Below are positions 31,910-43,590 of a stretch of DNA of 64,000 nucleotides, piece by piece. Below the pieces are notes generated by a model. The model had not been told where the DNA came from and searched no databases. It saw only the letters and a program-made list of their open reading frames with translations. Position 1 is the stretch's first letter, and each line of letters begins with the position of its first letter. The position numbers and the translations under genes were made by a program. This DNA is from Charina bottae (Eukaryota; Chordata; Lepidosauria; Squamata; Charinaidae): NCBI GenBank assembly GCA_023362775.1, contig JALMGJ010000006.1, positions 11,674,501 to 11,738,500 on the forward strand. The letters run 5' to 3'.

Positions 31910-32554
31910 GTCATAAAGTCAGGACCACAAAATTTCACCGCTTCAAGGTATTACATGGTTAGCTTTTCACTAAAGAAAATAGAACAATGCATTTCTAAGG
32001 CTCATATTCCTAGCTTGCTACCCCATCTTTGAATCACACCAAAGTAAGAACTGCAATTATGAAACAAGCAAAAATGTCTTGGTTCTACCAATAGAAGTTT
32101 TAATCTCACCATCTCAGCTTTAGGTTAATTACCACAGGATCACAATTGTGTCAATGGGCCCTTATTAGGTAAATGTCAAATACTGTACCAAACCTAGAAG
32201 TATAAATATAGTAGAACGCTGAAGACTAATAAGACTTTGCCACTACAAATAAGAAGACATTAATTCTCTGGTGATTACAAAGAAGGAATTAGTTTCAGCC
32301 ATATTTTTCAATTTAATACATACAGATGACCATTATTAGCATATATTTACCTGCAATAAAAGAAGGGGGGAGTTACACATTGCCTAGACGAAGTGAACAT
32401 TTCATCTTCAGAGGAGGATTCTTACATATTTGAAAGAGAGACTTCTGTCTCAGAAATTTCACCAGTTTGATTGAAAATGCTTCCTTCTAGTTTGACAGAA
32501 CCCTCCAAATGCATCCCAAAATTTCACTTCAGATAGAAATTGGTGGCCAGGAAT
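31910..32554. other. Unassigned sequence
   Basis: No gene or repeat recognised. Confidence 0.4.
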
Positions 32555-32562
32555 AGCTAGAG

Positions 32563-32695
32563 CAGTGTTTCTCAACCTTGGCAAGTTTAAGATATGTGGA
32601 CTTCAATTCCCAGAATTCCCCAGCCAACATGGCTGTCTGGGGAATTCTGGGAGTTGGTCCACATATCTTAAACTTGCCAAGGTTGAGAAACATTG
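32563..32695. mobile_element. Palindromic hAT-type MITE, family C
   Basis: Palindrome starting cagtgtttctcaaccttgg and ending ccaaggttgagaaacattg, with the exact 8-bp TSD agctagag (32555-32562 and 32696-32703). Confidence 0.94.
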
Positions 32696-32703
32696 AGCTA
32701 GAG

Positions 32704-33228
32704 TGTTTCTCTAGCTTAGCACTGCAGAACCAGCACTGCACAACCCTTTCAATTGTGGTAAGGATGTAGCATCTGTCTGCAGCTCTTCAGAGCAGCTGCA
32801 TCTTTTCCTGGGATTACACAGTTGCCCACCAATCCAAGGAAAAGAATCAGATGCTTTAAAGTGTTGCATACAGATGCCACATTTGCTCCAAAGCATTCTT
32901 TTGCCTACTCCAGTTAATCATACCAGATCAAACTTGTGGCTACCTTCCTCCTTAACTGTTGCATTTGCCAGTTCTGACACTTGCTATTTGTTCTACTGGT
33001 TGACCCTGTGCATACTCTGAGAGGGTAGGGAAAGAGAATATGAGGCACAGGGGCTAAGATAGCATTTCTGTGACTCTGGCAGTGAATTCTCTAAATTTGT
33101 TCCAAAATAATTGATGGTAGAATTCATTTTAATCATTTCCTACTGTCTCTTCGGAGGAAATTTATGACTTTGATCCAAGCATGGGCCCTCCCCTTTTAAA
33201 AATGTTCAACCCCACAATGAAGAGTGGT
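32704..33228. other. Unassigned sequence
   Basis: No gene or repeat recognised. Confidence 0.4.
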
Positions 33229-33236
33229 AAAAGAAT

Positions 33237-33497
33237 TAGGCTGACCATATTTCCTTGAGACGAAAACGGGACCCTGACCTACCCACGGCTCGCCAGACAA
33301 AGTGGGCGCACGCACGCACTCCGTCTAACAGCCTCGCTGGCAGCGCTTTCCCTGCAGCGCCCCAGCAAACGGGGCAGGTGGGCACTTTCCCATTGTGAAC
33401 GGGACAAAATGGACATTTTTATTAAAACGACGGGACGATTGGGAATTGTTTAAAAAAAAGGACTGTCCCGTTCAAAACGGGACGTATGGTCAGCCTA
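33237..33497 (-). mobile_element. MITE with TAGGCTGACC ends (family D)
   Basis: Ends taggctgaccatat and gtatggtcagccta; TSD aaaagaat/acaagaat (33229-33236, 33498-33505), 7 of 8 matching. In reverse orientation relative to 13682-13986: gtcccgttcaaaacgggac lies at the right. The GC-rich interior differs from the other copy. Confidence 0.88.
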
Positions 33498-33505
33498 ACA
33501 AGAAT

Positions 33506-34540
33506 CCAACCATAGGACTGAATTTGACAAGATGAGTTGCACAAAATGTATGTCTTCTGATCTCTCCCTTCACTAGGTGCTTCAACCTGTCCTTTAACAT
33601 CCGTGGATATAGCAACAAGTCTGGAGACAGATGAGCAATGGGTTCTATCAGACATTTTAGATGAATGCATTGATTTCAGATCTATGAAACCTACAGGGCA
33701 AACAGAATGTGCACGTATGCTAATACCTACATGTTTCAGAATTTCAAAGGGTGCCTTGCCATTCAAAAATGCAAACAAAAATGTATACCTTAGGCAAAAT
33801 GCACTGGAGGTGACTATCTTAGAGAATGCCATGCATAAAGATATTTTCTCTTATGAAAAAACATGTTATTTTTAAAGTATGTGGGCTGGAAAACAGGCTT
33901 ATGTGCCTATTAGGAAAAATGCAACTGAATTGTTTTATTCCTTCTCAGGCTGAATGGGAAAGTAATCATTGATTCAAATTTACACCTCAAGGGTAGGTCA
34001 GGGCAGTCATAAAACACACTTTGAGGCAGTCATAACACTTGCAAGGGTCAACCTCTCACCTCTGATGGGAACAAAGCCTCCAATTTCTGCTGCTTAATCC
34101 TTGCCCCCAGCTTTAGACATCTTTACTCAGGGTTCTACTGCTTACAACCATTGGTCACCATAATATTGTTTTATGGAAAAACAAAACACTTAGGCAAAAA
34201 TTAATTTATCTAACATAATCTCCCCTCTATTGATATTATGTTCAGCTTGTGGATCTCACTGTAGACACAGAACTTCAGTCTGTGAGCAAATATGGCCCAT
34301 TGGGCCATTCTATCTACACCCTTGACCCTCGAATCAAAGCGGCCTCATTCGCTCCCACCAGAGTCTCAGCATTCCCAAACAATTCCTTCTGAATCTCTAG
34401 GATTTCTTTGGAGCCAACATGGAGAGGTTTCCCTTGCATATTTTAACTCAACTTTTGGTTACCCAATATCTGAAGAGGACTTAATTGGTATTTGTACCTG
34501 TTTGTACTTTTGATGTCCCAGCAGGGGGCAGCATCTAGCC
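33506..34540. other. Unassigned sequence
   Basis: A 90-codon frame (33603-33875) and its 136-codon antisense shadow (33422-33832, partly in the MITE) show no domain I recognise and no splice context I can support. Otherwise nothing seen. Confidence 0.4.
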
Positions 34541-34544
34541 ATCT

Positions 34545-34735
34545 TGGCTGATCTTGAAAAAATTTAAACAGGGTTAGACCTGGTTAATATTAGGATGAGG
34601 GGCCAGCAGGAAATCCCAAGGATACACTAGAAAGTCTAAAAAACATCCCAGAAGAAGGCAACTGTGAGCCACTTCAGGACTGTCACCAAGAAAACATGGA
34701 TAAGTTCATGCAGTCAACAGGAGTTGAGCTCAACT
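34545..34735 (+). mobile_element. 5S rRNA-derived SINE, diverged
   Basis: Contains ggctgatcttgaaaaaattt, aaacagggttagacctggt and taatattaggatgagggg, an altered 5S rRNA internal-promoter half, followed by the SINE body (agaaggcaactgtgagcc) and a tail with catggataagttcatgcagtca. Confidence 0.72.
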
Positions 34736-35347
34736 CAAGGGGAAGTTTATTACACGCTGTATATCTTACTCTGATAGATAATTCATTTCTTATCAGGATA
34801 TCTAGCTTTTTCAATAAAAATTACATTGTGATGATTATACTGGTAATGATCTCTGCAGCATCCACTCTCTGTCTTATCCAGTATTTCTCCAAGCTAGTCT
34901 GATTCTAGGATATGGAATAATGGTTATAAATTACAGGAAGGCAGATTCCAACTGAATGTTACTAACAGCAAGAACTGACAGTGAAACCTATGACTCACGG
35001 ACATGCTGGGTTCTCCATTGGTTATTGGCTGGCCAGCCTTCTGCTGATGACCCTTTAATCTGTATTTGTCAACTGAGATGCCTAAATGGCCTCTTACAAC
35101 TTTATGAGTCTGTGAGTTTTATACCAAGATATGTGGGGGGGAAATAATACTGCACTCTGTAGGGATGCTATAGATTTCCTAATACCCACTGGGCATTCTT
35201 ATTTGCTTAATGATCAAGTTTACTTAATTACAAGCATCAGGGTACTTCTTAAAAAATTATCCTCATGAGAAGGTCAGGTCAAATAATGGCATTTTCAGGA
35301 ACCAACTCCAGGAAAAAAAACATAACATCTGGTACAGTATATCAGTG
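34736..35347. other. Unassigned sequence
   Basis: No gene or repeat recognised. Confidence 0.4.
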
Positions 35348-35355
35348 TGCTATAG

Positions 35356-35459
35356 TAGTGTTTCTCAACCTTGGCAACTGTAAAATATTCCCAGACAGCA
35401 TGGGAATTCTGGGAGTTGAAGTCCACATACCTTAAAATTGCCAAGGTTGGGAAACACTG
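35356..35459. mobile_element. Palindromic hAT-type MITE, family C, internally shortened
   Basis: Starts tagtgtttctcaacc (first base changed) and ends ggttgggaaacactg. The left arm has lost its cttcaactcccag part. TSD tgctatag/ttctatag (35348-35355, 35460-35467), 7 of 8 matching. Confidence 0.87.
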
Positions 35460-35529
35460 TTCTATAGAAAAGGCTTCATTTTGAACTGAGCTGAGTTGAA
35501 CATAAAAGACAAAAGCAGTAATACATTAA

Positions 35530-35878
35530 TCCTTGGTTAATGACTGCCCTGTTTAGTGACCGTTTGAAATTACGACTTTATGACCAGTCCTCGAACCTAC
35601 GGCCGTTGCAGCATCCCTGCAGTCATGTGATCAACATTTGGGCACTTTGCAACCAGTGTGCAATTATGACTGTTGCAGCATCCTGAGTCACGTGATTGCC
35701 ATTTGAGAGCTTCACAGTCGCAGTCACATAATGTCTTGCGTAACGATCACGGATGATTTGCTTAACAACCACAGTGGAACTGACATTGTAAGTCCGTCAT
35801 ATGATGTTTTGCTTAACAGCCATGTCGCTTAGCAAGAGTTGCTGGTCTCACTTGTGGTCGTTAAGTGAGGACTACCTG
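35530..35878 (+). mobile_element. Tc1/mariner-like MITE, family E
   Basis: Right end ttaagtgaggactacctg followed by TA (35879-35880); left end degraded (taatccttggttaatga). Interior phrases ttgcagcatcctgagtcac and tgcttaacaaccacagtgg match the 56468 copy. Confidence 0.8.
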
Positions 35879-36135
35879 TATATTGATCTTCACCATAGAG
35901 GTGAAGTCAGTAGTCAGTTCAGGTGGCAAGTTAAGTAGGTTGCCAGTAGATTTAAGTAGATTTAATTTTTAAATCAAATTAAAAATACAATGTGGGGGGG
36001 TACAGAGAGGATACTGACTGTATGGTTTTTCTAAGGCCCAATGGCTGACAGCTGCCATAGCCCTCCCCTGATCTTGTTTAAATGAGATATGGACAAACAT
36101 GACAGCGAATGTATGAAAGTTTCTGCAGTATATAC

Positions 36136-36405
36136 CAGAGCTTTCCAAACTGTGTGTCGCGACACAAAAGTGTGTCGCCACACACAGTCTGGTGTGTCGC
36201 CAGACAACCCGGAAGCACTGATCATCATCAGCGCTTCTGGGTTTTCCTGTGGCGACACACTAATGGCGGCACGCAAAAAACGAAAGCGGCAGCAGCTCTT
36301 CCGGGTTTTTGCGCGCTGCTGCAACGGCGGCACTTCCGGGTTTTCCCGCGGCGACACACCAACGGCGGTTGGTGTGTCGCCGCGGGAAAACTTTGGAAAG
36401 CCCTG
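36136..36405 (-). mobile_element. hAT-type MITE, family B
   Basis: Ends cagagctttccaaact and actttggaaagccctg, with the exact 8-bp TSD gtatatac (36128-36135 and 36406-36413). CpG-rich interior with cttccgggtttt and ggcgacacac motifs. In inverse orientation to the 11188 copy. Confidence 0.94.
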
Positions 36406-36549
36406 GTATATACTATACATTTTTTTAAAAGAGTAAAGGTCTGCTGAATCCAGTGGCAAATCATTTTTCAGTGTAAAACTCAGAAATAGACACCCAGGAG
36501 AAATGTGTTCCAGTCACCTCCGTTCTCAAGTTTATGTACTTGTTTGTGT

Positions 36550-36830
36550 AATTCAAGCATTTTATCTGGCCGCCCAACTTAAATAATGTGACTCTGGGTG
36601 TCATAAAACAAAAATTAGCAACCAATAAGAAAAGGAAAAAAAGAAATCAAAACCATACACCATTAAAATGCGTAACCCGAAGATGTACAAAATGGCTGAC
36701 TAACAAAACAGATTAAAACAACCAATCAGGGATTCAGTCTTTATAGAGCCAAACACCTGAGGAAAAAGCCAGATTTAAACTGCCTTTCTAAAGGCCAGCA
36801 CAATAGAGTTATAAATGATTCTGAGTCCCC
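36550..36830 (-). mobile_element. L2-like LINE 3' end, antisense
   Basis: Contains tctggccgcccaactta and gtgactctgggtgtca, then an A-rich leader and ctttctaaaggccagcac. A diverged member of the 9725 family. Confidence 0.6.
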
Positions 36831-37600
36831 CCAAAATGTGTTATTCCCAAATGATACCAAGGTCAGATCATAGTTATTTATTTGTTTCCTGGTTTATTAT
36901 TTTAGTGGTTTGTATTTTGCCTTTGTACAGCAAAGTGTACCAGTTACATTCATTTCAAAACTTTTTAGGCCACTTTTAATTTATATGTAATTTTTCCAAG
37001 ATTATATATAAATAGAGTAAAACCAATGTAAGCCATTAGCATCAGCCTTTTAATTATGTTCAGATAATTGCATATAATAACTGTAATTTATATATAGATA
37101 CATCACATATGCATACACAGTTTCACAGCAGTCATTCCTTTCTAAAAGCTACACACCATCATTTGAAAACCCACAAGTAACAACTGAAACACTAACATAA
37201 AAACAGGATGAAATATAAATGCATTGAAGTACCACCTAAACATAAATAAGAGAATAAACTGAATGCACCTTTCTGGAGAAGGAATTCAGATAGACAGGGC
37301 CACTGTTTAAAAGGCCCTGTCTGTCGTAGTGCCAGATTTACTACTCCGACTAGCAGCCTTGTAAGAGGGTCTCCACAGATGGCTTGATGTGGATCACAAC
37401 CACAGCAAACTTAAACTTATCACCAATGGAACTGTGCAGTGAAACAATTTAACATCAACATACTCCAGAGTCCAAATTAAGAAAATCCGGCCTAGATTAA
37501 AACCAATCCCAGATCTAGAATCTGGGATTAACAACTGGGAAAGTTCTCTCTTTTCTGAGCCATCTATCCTACCTTAGATGGCAAGAGAACCCAAGAATGG
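36831..37600. other. Unassigned sequence
   Basis: AT-rich, no gene or repeat recognised. Confidence 0.4.
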
Positions 37601-37608
37601 CTGTAAAC

Positions 37609-37862
37609 CAGTGTTTCTCAACCTTAGCAACTTTAAGATGTATAGGCTTAAACTCCCAGAATTCCCCAGCTCTAATATTTGATTAGGAGAACTAACCCAG
37701 AGGAAAGGCAGAATTACTTGGGGAAAGGCATACAGCAGTGTTTCTCAACCTTGGCAACTTTAAGATGTGTGGACTTCAACTGCCAGAATTCCCCAGCCAG
37801 CAAGGGAAATTCTGGGAGTCGAAGTCCACACATCTTAAAGTTGCCAAGGTTGAGAAACACTG
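37609..37862. mobile_element. Two family C MITEs, possibly one compound element
   Basis: A left-arm-only copy (37609-37672, starting cagtgtttctcaacc) is followed 64 bp later by a full palindrome (37736-37862). The full palindrome has no matching TSD of its own (gcatacag against ctataaac). The outer flanks of the pair do match: ctgtaaac (37601-37608) and ctataaac (37863-37870), 7 of 8. This fits a compound unit or a later rearrangement. Confidence 0.75.
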
Positions 37863-37870
37863 CTATAAAC

Positions 37871-38637
37871 TGATGAATGAATAAATTTATTCATTCATAC
37901 ATTTAATGAATAAATGGGGGGTGGGGCTCTGGTTCTTAGACAGGAAAGGTCAAAATGATGGCAACTTCTTTTTAGCTTTGTAACCATCCTATAGAAAAAG
38001 TTCAGTGAAAGTAACTTGCTCGAAACCAAGTAAGATTATAGGCTCACTAGCAGCTGCCTAAAACTGAAGGTGATTCTTTCCTAGCATAATTCTCAGACTG
38101 GATGGAGTTCCAAGAATTTCAGCAACTGGACTCCTTCTCATGTTGAACCAATTCTTGTGTGCATTAGGGCAGAGACTTTCTGATTTTCTTTCTAACAGCC
38201 CTTGTGTGATCCTGCAAGAAGTTGGGTTTTTTTCCCACTGATAGCAGAGTAGTTTGTGGCTGGTTGTTGATATAATAGCCTCCTGAATCTATCAGTCTGG
38301 GAACCAACTCCTACACAAAGAGTAGAACCCAACTCAAACTTAGGATGAAATAAAGTTACATTTCTATTTCCTTTTTACTCTGGCCAACTTTTCTGCTTTG
38401 ATAGATTAGAATCATTAATTTTTAACATGGAAGAGTCCACATCAATAACTGTAGTTCACTTTTATGAAGAATATCACAGCACAAGTGCCCTGAAGGATCA
38501 AAGGCCTATCTAATACACATTCTGCAGCAGGTAGACAGATGCTTCTGAGAGGCCCACAAGGAGGAGATGAAGGGAACAGCAACCCTCTTCTCCAATTTCT
38601 TAGCTGACATTGAGAGGTACTATTTGACTGATAGAGA
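37871..38637. other. Unassigned sequence
   Basis: No gene or repeat recognised, apart from short near-repeats of attcattcat at 37875-37910. Confidence 0.4.
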
Positions 38638-38860
38638 GACAGTTTGGTGTAGTGGTTAAAGACGCTGGACTAGAAGTCAGGAGACCATGAGTTCTAGTCC
38701 CACCTTAGGCACAGAAGCCAGCTGGATGACTTTGGGCCAGTCACCCTCTCGCAGCTCTAGGAAGAAGACCACAGCAAACCATTTCCAAAAATGTTGCCAA
38801 GAAAATTGCAAAGACTTGTCCATGTGGTTGCCAGGAGTCAAGAGTGGCCTGAAATTAATT
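38638..38860 (+). mobile_element. MIR-like tRNA-derived SINE
   Basis: Head ggtgtagtggttaaagacgc (box A region), then gagttctagtcccacc (box B-like), agccagctggatgactttgg and a 3' part with ccatgtggttgccaggagtc. Best preserved member of this family in the window. Confidence 0.8.
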
Positions 38861-38930
38861 CCTCTGATAACTGAAGTTAATAAATAGCCATTATGACCAA
38901 GACCCATTGGATAACATTCATCTCAAACTC

Positions 38931-39076
38931 CTTGCACAGTTTATGTTAGTTAGATTACGATAGTTCCTTGACAATAGTGAGGCTACTTTTTTTGTCCTCT
39001 GCATCAATTTCCCTTCCACCAGCAAGGCTTCAGTCCTGTTGATAATGAAAATATACACCAAATTGACGAGCACAAA
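38931..39076. repeat. 146-bp direct repeat, copy 1
   Basis: Matches 40661-40806 with two substitutions (near 38954 and 38959). Begins cttgcacagtttatg and ends ttgacgagcacaaa. It belongs to no family I know. On the minus strand both copies are open over about 45 codons (INRTEALLVEGKLMQRTKK). Flanking sequences of the two copies are unrelated. Confidence 0.9.
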
Positions 39077-40660
39077 ATCTTTAAAGTTGATGATCAGCAA
39101 TGCAACCAGCAGTCATTTAGTTATGAACTAATACAGGAAGACCTTCCCATTATCCAGCCAAATCTGTTCCCATTCCCTGAGATTCTAGTTTTAAGAAAGA
39201 GGGGGGAGAATATCCCCCATTCTCTGAAATCTCCTGATCATATATAACATTCTAGATGCACCAATAAATCCAGTTTTTTCCCTACCAGCTTTATTCTCTA
39301 AGATGATAAGCATCAAACATTGTAACTTTTCTCAGTGTTGAAGGAGAGAAGTTGGTCTATTTTGCTATTTGAGTCTGTAAGATACGAGTCATTTGGGGGT
39401 TCACTACAGAGCAAAGAACCAGGTAAATGATGCACTTGGCAGGTAGAACATTTGAAGCATATAACTTACAACAACTACATCAGAAAGAGCAGTACCATTC
39501 TTTTCATTTGAAGAGATATGTCATTCCTATCTTGTTCATATTATTATAATATGTGTGTGGTTTCACCTTGCATATTGTAATTTCTCATTTCCTTTTTTTT
39601 TTTTTTGTATTTTAAAGATATGAAAAAAAAAATTAAGTGATGGTAATGGAGTGAATGTTCATGCAATGATTTAAAACAGGGTAGAAAAAACAAGCTTTAG
39701 GCATTAGGAATTCCTCTGAGGTTATGGCAGGGCAATGTCCAAATCTTGGGTTGCCTTCAACCAAGCCACTTACATGTCATTAAAACCTAATCAAATGCCA
39801 AATTCCTAACAATAATATCTATGTATCAGTTTACTCAATTCTGTACTTATGAAGTGCCTACGGTGTATACAAAAGGAATAATAATTCATCTTTAACATTA
39901 AACAATGTCAGCGGGTATAATATCGTCTTCATACTGGATTCTGTAGGCCAGCTCCAGAAGGATCTGCTAAGGTCAATGATGACTCAGGTGAAACCTCCTT
40001 CATGTCATGTGGTGCATTCAACTAAGCTAGATACTATGACATGGGCACAGGTCCCTGGTACAAGATCTCCCCCCCCCCAAATGGATAAAATAGGATTTCC
40101 TTAGCATTGCCTTTAAAAGCCACTATTTTTGTTTGTATGTGCAAATCTGCATTTTGCAAGGCTGTCCACTTTGTAGTAAGTAAGCTGATAGTTACCCACA
40201 CTGCATTTTGCTCTTACCTTAGTAATGGGCCATCAACTAACGAGACTATTAATCAGACCTTTGGGTTAGCTAAGTTGAACTTAGAGCAACGAAGACTTTG
40301 AGGAAAAACATATGGTATGGCGTGCATGGGAGTATTCTTCTCCAAAATACAGAAGGAGAAGAAGATGTATTTTGGTTGGAAGTCCAACATAGTCTTCCAT
40401 TGCTTGGCATCTCCTATTTTCTAAATTAAAGCAAAATGAAGAAACAAATTCTAGAACAGATTGTGTCCCAGCTGTACGGAAAGTGAGTAATTCTCCCTGA
40501 TTATATTCCATCAGGGACAGGCCATGCAGATGATCTGTATGGAAGAGAACTATAATTCAGTTTTCACCAGGGTTCTAACCATGCCATTTCTAATGCAGAA
40601 GTAGTAGGTTGAAAGATGTTCGTATAAAATGATTAATAATGAATGGAATGAATCTGACAT
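39077..40660. other. Unassigned sequence between the two 146-bp repeats
   Basis: No gene or repeat family recognised. Includes a run of about 15 T at 39594-39608. Confidence 0.4.
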
Positions 40661-40806
40661 CTTGCACAGTTTATGTTAGTTAGTTTACAATAGTTCCTTG
40701 ACAATAGTGAGGCTACTTTTTTTGTCCTCTGCATCAATTTCCCTTCCACCAGCAAGGCTTCAGTCCTGTTGATAATGAAAATATACACCAAATTGACGAG
40801 CACAAA
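40661..40806. repeat. 146-bp direct repeat, copy 2
   Basis: Same orientation as copy 1 and 1,730 bp downstream of it. See the entry at 38931. Confidence 0.9.
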
Positions 40807-41139
40807 TATTGAATGTTTTCTGAAACTCAACTATTTACGTTCTGTTATGTGTTTTTGACAGATTTTGACAGACGAAATGCATTGCTAGTACATGACAGCT
40901 GAAAGTTAAGAAGCTTCGATGTGATGCCTGCCAAAACTATTAAGAGATACCAACAAGTCTACGGAACTTGCATTAATTATTTCCACCTTCAAAATATGTT
41001 TTGGAATTTTGAATTCATAATTGGTTTGAACAATTGGAAATCAAATATTTGCTTTCAATCAGGACTCGGGAAAGGGGGTAGAGATCCTTTTCTGCCAGAT
41101 TCTGAGAACTATTGCCACTATGCTCATCCCAATTCTTCC

Positions 41140-41400
41140 AAGATGTCTTATTTTAGGAAGGAACTGGAACATATCCAGATGATAAGGGCCTGGAAGGGAA
41201 AATGTATGAGACACATTGGGTATATTTAGCCTAGAGGGGGGAAGACTACAACAAAACGTAATAGCTATCTTCAAATATCTGAAAAGATTTTAAGTAGAAG
41301 ACAAGGCAGAATTGTTCAGACTTTCTCCAGAAGCCTAGACAGAAAACAATGGTTGGATATACAGGAAAAATTCTGAATTGTATGTCAGACAGCTGACATT
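41140..41400 (+). mobile_element. CR1 LINE 3' part, sense, strongly diverged
   Basis: Phrases gtatatttagcctagagggg, agctatcttcaaatatctga and tggatatacaggaaaaattc follow the CR1 order. The typical end is missing. Confidence 0.6.
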
Positions 41401-41699
41401 TTAACCTTGAGGAGAATGAAGCTAACCCCTTGCAAAGATTATCTTGTTTAGTTTAAATAGAATATCTATGTTGGTGATACTTTAACAAAATAACTAGACA
41501 ACCCTGTGACCCATTGGGTCATCCTCTGAGAGAAAGGTAGTGCAGTCGGATGTGACCAGAATGAACATTAAATTTTAGGCTGAACATATTTTTTTTACCC
41601 CAATGCTGGACAGTCCCGTGATCAACTAAGAAGAGTATATATACTTCAATAATAAGTAAATATTTACTATACTTACCTAAACAGATAAACAGAATGACC
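41401..41699. other. Unassigned sequence
   Basis: No gene or repeat recognised. Confidence 0.4.
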
Positions 41700-41850
41700 A
41701 CATGTGGGCAAAACAGATGTGGGAGCGGGAGCGATTTCCAACTTCCTGCCAGCTTCCCCATTGACTTTGCTTGTGGGAAGCTGGCAGGGAGCATCGGAAA
41801 TCATGATCACGTGACCATGGGGATGCTGCAACAGCCACAACTTTGCAAAT
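41700..41850 (-). mobile_element. Tc1/mariner-like MITE, family E, internal piece
   Basis: Contains cccattgactttgcttgtgg and gatcacgtgaccatggggat, as in family E interiors, without the terminal repeats. Confidence 0.65.
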
Positions 41851-42667
41851 AAAACTGGTCTGAACATCGTGGAAATTTCAATTCCACAGGAGTAATGGGT
41901 CCTGGATTTTTTATGCATTCTCTAAGTTAGTGGATTTTAGGTACCTTGATTCAAAAATTGTTGCAGTATAATGCACCGTTTGAGCTAACTTGAAGGTGCA
42001 AACAGACAAACATATAAACACAATGAGGGTTTTAGTAGTATATTGATAATTGCAAGCACAATAAATCAAGTTTTTTTTCTTTTGCTAGCCTCTCTTTTTT
42101 AAAGACAATAGTTCAGATCATCATGATGAGCAGTCTAGACAGCATTAAGACTGTTACTAAATATATCCAAACAAATGTTCTATTAAAGCAGTGAAGCATC
42201 AATGTCAACCAATTGGCATTATGAAAATTTCTGTTTACAATGTAATTGATAGCAAATGGTCTGTTCTTTTATGACCTAGAACTGGCCAAATACACCCAAT
42301 CTGAGAAGTCCTTGAATTTTGTACAAGTAGTAATCTTGGGTGGATTATCTGCATTTTTTTTTATTTAGTCAAGCTGTCCTATAGAATATGTTACTGAACT
42401 ATGGGGTTTTACCAATATTTCTTAACAAATTAGAGAAATCCAGAATGATAAATTATACCCTCTTAAACATTCTGTACCTGATAGTGAATGGTGAAGATCA
42501 TAAAGACTTGCTTATCCATTGCATTTTTTGTAATTTTGATTTTAGGATAGGTAATTTCCATTTCCACATTCTGCTGAAGGATAGGGGAACCAAATATTAG
42601 ATATCACAGTAAACTAGAATTCTGAAGAATCCTGGCTTACCATACACACGGACAGAATTTGGGTGCA
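41851..42667. other. Unassigned sequence
   Basis: No gene or repeat recognised. Confidence 0.4.
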
Positions 42668-43145
42668 TTCTTCATTATCAGAATGTAAGTGTTGGAAGGG
42701 ATCTTCCATACTGAGGGGGGAAACACATGATTTTTATGTGATTTCTATACCAACCCCTAATCAGTGATGGAGTCCACTACAACAGCATTCCCATCAGATG
42801 TTCATCCAGACCCTGTCTAAACACCTCCAGTGAAGGAAAGTCCATCTCCTCCTAAGGCAATCTGTTTCACGGTTGAACAGTTCTTATGCTGTTTCTTGTT
42901 CAGTCTTCTAGAGAAACTCTGAACAACTCTGCCTTGTCTTCTACATGAAAGCTCTTCAGATATTTGAAGACAGTTATCATGTCTTCCCCAGTCTTCTCCC
43001 CTCCAGGCTAAATGTACCCAATGCCTCCAGCCATTCCACATAAGATTTTCCTTCCACGCTCCTTATCATCTTGGTTGTCAATGTCCTTCCTAAAATGATG
43101 TGTCCAGAACTGGAGGCAATATTGCAAGTCCTAAGGGATTTTAAA
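42668..43145 (-). mobile_element. CR1 LINE 3' part, antisense
   Basis: Order tgttggaagggatcttcc, taaacacctccagtgaagga, cagatatttgaagacagtta, ccagccattccacataa and tgtgtccagaactggagg is that of an antisense CR1 3' region. No coding part. Confidence 0.85.
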
Positions 43146-43502
43146 AACCCTCCATTAAAAAAAGGTCGCATTGACACATAACTTCTCCCAACCATCCAGT
43201 ATACGTCAGAAAGCGTCACATGAAACCAACAAAAGTTGCAGGCGGCTGTATTACCATAATATATTTACTCAGGACACCAGAAAACTGAGCAAATGCATTT
43301 GCACATCATGCTAGATTTGGCAAGTGTCATCTTGATTGTTGAGGTTGGTGTGAGGGTTTTTTTTTTGGGGGGGGGGGGTTGGGATACTCAGTGTGTTATG
43401 TGAATCCAACCTGTTTGATTACTTTATCATTCAGTGTATTCGGTGTTCCCAGAAAATGGGTTGATTCAGTAACTACGTTAAGCATCTTCTATAAAGGCAG
43501 CT
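43146..43502. other. Unassigned sequence with a T10-G12 run
   Basis: Ten T (43357-43366) run directly into twelve G (43367-43378). Otherwise nothing recognised. Confidence 0.5.
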
Positions 43503-43590
43503 TGTGTGTAGACCAACCTTCCTCAATTTGGGATTTTTCAAACGTGTGAAACTTCAGCTCCAAGAATCCCAGTGTAGATTTGCTCTAATC
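43503..43590. mobile_element. Diverged palindromic MITE arm (tentative)
   Basis: Reads ccaaccttcctcaatttggg and gaaacttcagctccaagaat, resembling one arm of a palindromic hAT-like MITE related to family C. Confidence 0.5.

Noticed and set aside
33422..33875. Host gene with frames of 136 and 90 codons on opposite strands
   Set aside because: The frames overlap each other and a MITE, and neither has a recognisable domain or splice signals I can defend.
38931..40806. A pair of LTRs around a small element
   Set aside because: The repeats do not begin with TG and end with CA, and I found no target duplication outside them, so I kept them as an unexplained direct repeat.
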